In this document: in pieces, positions 6,982-8,521 of the stretch
How the letters are laid out: each line of letters opens with the position of its first letter
Numbering within the stretch: the first letter of the stretch is position 1
Assembly (NCBI GenBank): GCA_021846485.1
Contig: JAJZWW010000116.1
Location: forward strand, 1-8,521
DNA from: Actinomycetes bacterium
Lineage (GTDB): Bacteria > Actinomycetota > Acidimicrobiia > Acidimicrobiales > Palsa-688
Reading direction: 5' to 3'
Length of the DNA: 8,521 nt
Position numbers and translations under genes: made by a program
Notes under the pieces: model-generated
The model's input: the letters and a program-made list of their open reading frames with translations, nothing else
What the model was told of the DNA's origin: nothing
Database searches by the model: none

Positions 6982-6998
6982 ACATCGGGGTACGATGT
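6982..6998 (+). promoter_or_regulatory. Dyad ACATCG-N5-CGATGT overlapping a possible -10 box
   Basis: A perfect 6-bp inverted repeat with a 5-base spacer occupies 6982-6987 and 6993-6998. It contains TACGAT (6991-6996, TANNNT), a candidate -10 for the gene starting at 7046. The local base composition is clearly less GC-rich than the surroundings, as expected of a promoter. A repressor bound to the dyad would block this promoter. That is inference, and no -35 is evident. Confidence 0.35.
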
Positions 6999-7031
6999 TG
7001 TTGTCGCTCTCGTCCTGGAAAGCGACGGCAT

Positions 7032-7036
7032 GGAGG
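7032..7036 (+). promoter_or_regulatory. Shine-Dalgarno GGAGG for the Cys/His-rich small gene
   Basis: GGAGG ends 9 bases before the ATG at 7046. It decides this start over the earlier in-frame ATG at 6995, which lies inside the putative promoter and would add a non-hydrophobic extension ahead of the membrane helix. Confidence 0.6.
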
Positions 7037-7045
7037 TGCAGGAAG

Positions 7046-7306
7046 ATGCTGGTGGTCCTGTTGGTCGCAATAGCGGTGCTCCTGGGTTTGCTCCTCGCGT
7101 TCGACACCTTCGCCTTGGGCGTGGGTCTGACGAGCGTCTTCGGGGGAGAGGGACTGAAGCGTTGCAGGGCCTGCGGCCGCCTCGGGCTGAGCGAAGGGGG
7201 GTCCGTCCACCCCCACGGCTGCCCCGAGCACCACTTCCTCCACCACCCCGGCCACCCCCGTGGAGGGGCGGCGCCGAAGGGATCGGTGCCGCCTCGCATC
7301 CCCTGA
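7046..7306 (+). CDS. Small membrane-anchored Cys/His-rich (zinc-ribbon-like) hypothetical protein
   Basis: I do not recognise a named family for this 86-residue protein. Residues 2-19 form one strongly hydrophobic helix, either a signal anchor or an uncleaved signal sequence. After it comes a compact Cys/His cluster: CRAC (40-43), HPHGC (55-59) and EHH (61-63). This could bind one metal ion as C-x2-C...H/C. The tail adds further histidines (HHPGHP, 66-71) and ends in a Pro/Gly/Ala-rich stretch. It has a good GGAGG ribosome binding site and is followed after 28 bases by the pRiA4b-family gene, so co-transcription is likely. The first 20 codons use ATA, GCA and TTG, giving lower third-position GC than neighbouring genes. 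Metal binding is inferred from residue spacing only. Confidence 0.65.
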   Translation: MLVVLLVAIAVLLGLLLAFDTFALGVGLTSVFGGEGLKRCRACGRLGLSEGGSVHPHGCPEHHFLHHPGHPRGGAAPKGSVPPRIP

Positions 7307-7334
7307 GCCGACCGGCCGGTGCAAGGATGCGAGC

Positions 7335-7913
7335 GTGGAGAGCCCTCCGGCGACGAGCAGGTTGACCGTCCACGAGCTGCAGGTGACCCTGCTCGACGTC
7401 TCCCCGCCGGTGTGGCGACGGCTGCGGGTGCCGAGCACTGTGACCCTCTCGGCGCTGCACGCGATACTCCAGGTCGCCTTCGGGTGGCGCGACGCCCACC
7501 TCCACGAGTGGCGGGTCGGCGGTCTGACCTACGGCCTTTCCGACGAGGAGAGCTGGGGGGAGGAACTGGAGGACGAGTCGGCGGCGGTGCTGGCCGACGT
7601 CGCCCCCGAGGACAGCGTGCTGCACTACGACTACGACTTCGGCGACGGCTGGGAGCACCTCGTCGAGGTGGTCGCGGTCCGACCCTACGACCCGGGTCAG
7701 CCGCCCGTCGCCGTGCTGGGTGGGGCCCGGGCGGCGCCTCCGGAGGACTGCGGCGGGCCGTTCGGCTACGAGCACCTCCTCGACGCCCTGGCCGACGAGA
7801 ACGACCCCGAGCACGACGAGCTGACCGAGTGGGCAGGCGACGGCTTCGACCCCGAGGAGCTCGACATGCCGGCGGTCAACCGCCGCCTCGAAGGCTTGTG
7901 GCGCCCCGGATGA
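7335..7913 (+). CDS. Plasmid pRiA4b ORF-3 family protein
   Basis: This 192-residue protein belongs to the pRiA4b ORF-3 / IS1096 passenger TnpR-like family. The N-terminal half has VHELQVTLLDVSPPVWRRL (12-30) followed by LHAILQVAFGW (41-51) and HLHEW (55-59). The conserved core YDYDFGDGWEH is at residues 98-108, and the late motif is PPEDCGGPFGYE (135-146). The C terminus is acidic and ends with a family-typical FDPEELD (171-177). The order and spacing match a full-length member. The biochemical role of the family is not established; despite its name it is not shown to be a resolvase, and most chromosomal copies are not beside transposases. The GTG at 7335 has AAGGA 7 bases upstream and leaves a 28-base gap from the preceding gene. 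No transposase or inverted repeats flank it here. Confidence 0.9.
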   Translation: MESPPATSRLTVHELQVTLLDVSPPVWRRLRVPSTVTLSALHAILQVAFGWRDAHLHEWRVGGLTYGLSDEESWGEELEDESAAVLADVAPEDSVLHYDYDFGDGWEHLVEVVAVRPYDPGQPPVAVLGGARAAPPEDCGGPFGYEHLLDALADENDPEHDELTEWAGDGFDPEELDMPAVNRRLEGLWRPG

Positions 7914-7914
7914 G

Positions 7915-7937
7915 CTGACCGCGCCCAGGGCGGTCGG
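7915..7937 (+). terminator. GC-rich hairpin after the pRiA4b-family gene
   Basis: CTGACCGC (7915-7922) pairs with GCGGTCGG (7930-7937), giving 8 pairs including one G-T, with a 7-base loop. It begins 2 bases after the stop codon. No T tract follows, as is usual for high-GC actinobacterial terminators. It probably separates the upstream genes from the alcohol dehydrogenase. Confidence 0.5.
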
Positions 7938-7978
7938 CCCCCGGCCCCGCCTCTCGAGTGCCCTGGCCGTCGGGGAAG

Positions 7979-7984
7979 TATCGT
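7979..7984 (+). promoter_or_regulatory. Weak candidate -10 for the alcohol dehydrogenase gene
   Basis: TATCGT fits TANNNT and lies 83 bases before the ATG at 8068, downstream of the hairpin at 7915-7937. There is no clear -35. The 154-base gap holds no coding signal that I can see. Confidence 0.2.
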
Positions 7985-8067
7985 CACTCGCGCAGCCACG
8001 GGATCCTGCTCTCCCGCTCGGGACGGCGGGCCGTGGGAGCCGGGTCGGCCGCGACGATGGGGAGGAC

Positions 8068-8521
8068 ATGAGAGCAGCAGTGCTTTTCGGGGAGGGCCTG
8101 GCCCTGGAGGTCGTCGAGGTCGACCTGGAGCCGCCTGGCGCGGGGGAGGTGCGGGTCCGCCTCGCCGCCTCGGGCATCTGCGCCAGCGACTGGCACACGA
8201 TGACCGGCGCCATCCCGTCGCCGACGCCGAGCGTGCTCGGCCACGAGGGCGCCGGGGTGGTCGAGGAGGTCGGTGAGGGGGTTGCGCGCGTCCGGCCGGG
8301 CGACCACGTGGTGCTGTCCTGGGTGCCCAACTGCGGGTACTGCCGCTACTGCGAGGGCGGGCGGCCCAACCTGTGTGCCACCGCCATGCCTGCGTTGCTC
8401 GCCGGGACCCTCGTGTCCGGCTCCCGCCGCCTCTCCTACCTGGGCAGCCCGCTCCATCACTACTCGTTCCTCTCGACCTTCGCCGAGGAGGCCGTCGTCG
8501 ACGAGGCGGCCTGCGTGAAGG
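8068..8521 (+). CDS. Zinc-dependent alcohol dehydrogenase (MDR superfamily), 5' part
   Basis: The first 151 residues of a medium-chain zinc alcohol dehydrogenase are present; the gene runs off the window. The GroES-like catalytic domain shows the catalytic zinc ligands Cys38 (SGICASD) and His59-Glu60 (GHEGAGVV). The structural zinc site has the full four-cysteine set, C89-x2-C92-x2-C95-x7-C103, in CGYCRYCEGGRPNLC. VLSWVPNCG before the zinc site and the insert after it resemble the class III-like or NDMA/mycothiol-type dehydrogenases of actinobacteria. The NAD-binding half is not in the window, so substrate and cofactor cannot be read. ATG at 8068 gives the family-typical MRAAVL start. GGGGAGG lies only 2 bases upstream, which is unusually close, and an in-frame ATG at 8056 is an alternative start. 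Confidence 0.9.
   Translation, partial: MRAAVLFGEGLALEVVEVDLEPPGAGEVRVRLAASGICASDWHTMTGAIPSPTPSVLGHEGAGVVEEVGEGVARVRPGDHVVLSWVPNCGYCRYCEGGRPNLCATAMPALLAGTLVSGSRRLSYLGSPLHHYSFLSTFAEEAVVDEAACVK

Noticed and set aside
7311..7320. ACCGGCCGGT palindrome before the pRiA4b-family gene
   Set aside because: A 10-bp palindrome of this composition is expected by chance in a GC-rich 8.5-kb window, and it has no further symmetry.
7335..7913. IS1096-type mobile element implied by the pRiA4b/TnpR-like name
   Set aside because: There is no transposase, terminal inverted repeat or target duplication around it; chromosomal stand-alone copies of this family are common.
3893..7913. Helicase plus small genes as a novel defence system
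   Set aside because: The helicase belongs to a broadly distributed housekeeping-like family. No nuclease, effector or recognition module is present, and the small genes appear to have their own promoters.

Overview
The window comes from a high-GC bacterium, most likely an actinobacterium and possibly Acidimicrobiia. The reasons are the near-exclusive G/C third codon positions, frequent GTG starts, a DUF2510-type short membrane protein, a DEAD/DEAH helicase of the DUF3516 family that is typical of Actinomycetota, and an actinobacterial-style PutA. The exact taxon is inference.

Layout. Bases 1-113 are non-coding and highly structured: a G-quadruplex-prone G-rich tract, a 19-bp tandem repeat and an imperfect 81-bp palindrome. 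They abut the last 43 codons of an acyl-CoA synthetase gene (+ strand) that lacks everything upstream. A short convergent gap with an 18-bp tandem repeat (period 20) follows. Then comes a complete minus-strand putA (383-3799) for bifunctional proline dehydrogenase / glutamate-semialdehyde dehydrogenase. Divergent from it, 93 bp away, is a Ski2-like helicase with a DUF3516 C-terminal half (3893-6448). Next on the + strand are a two-helix membrane protein with a DUF2510-like tail (6494-6835), a 210-bp gap with a perfect 13-bp-stem hairpin and a possible operator/promoter, a tiny membrane-anchored Cys/His-rich protein (7046-7306), a pRiA4b ORF-3 family protein (7335-7913), a GC-rich hairpin, and the 5' part of a zinc alcohol dehydrogenase running off the end (8068 onward).

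How the genes relate. PutA oxidises proline to glutamate and stands alone on its strand. The helicase is probably a housekeeping RNA/DNA helicase. The two small proteins and the pRiA4b protein have no established function, and only 28 bp separates the Cys/His protein from the pRiA4b gene, so these two may be co-transcribed. The alcohol dehydrogenase is probably a separate unit. I see no convincing multi-gene defence, mobile or secretion system. The least ordinary features are the palindrome at the truncated gene's edge, the hairpin whose loop is complementary to a downstream ribosome binding site, and the small uncharacterised membrane proteins.
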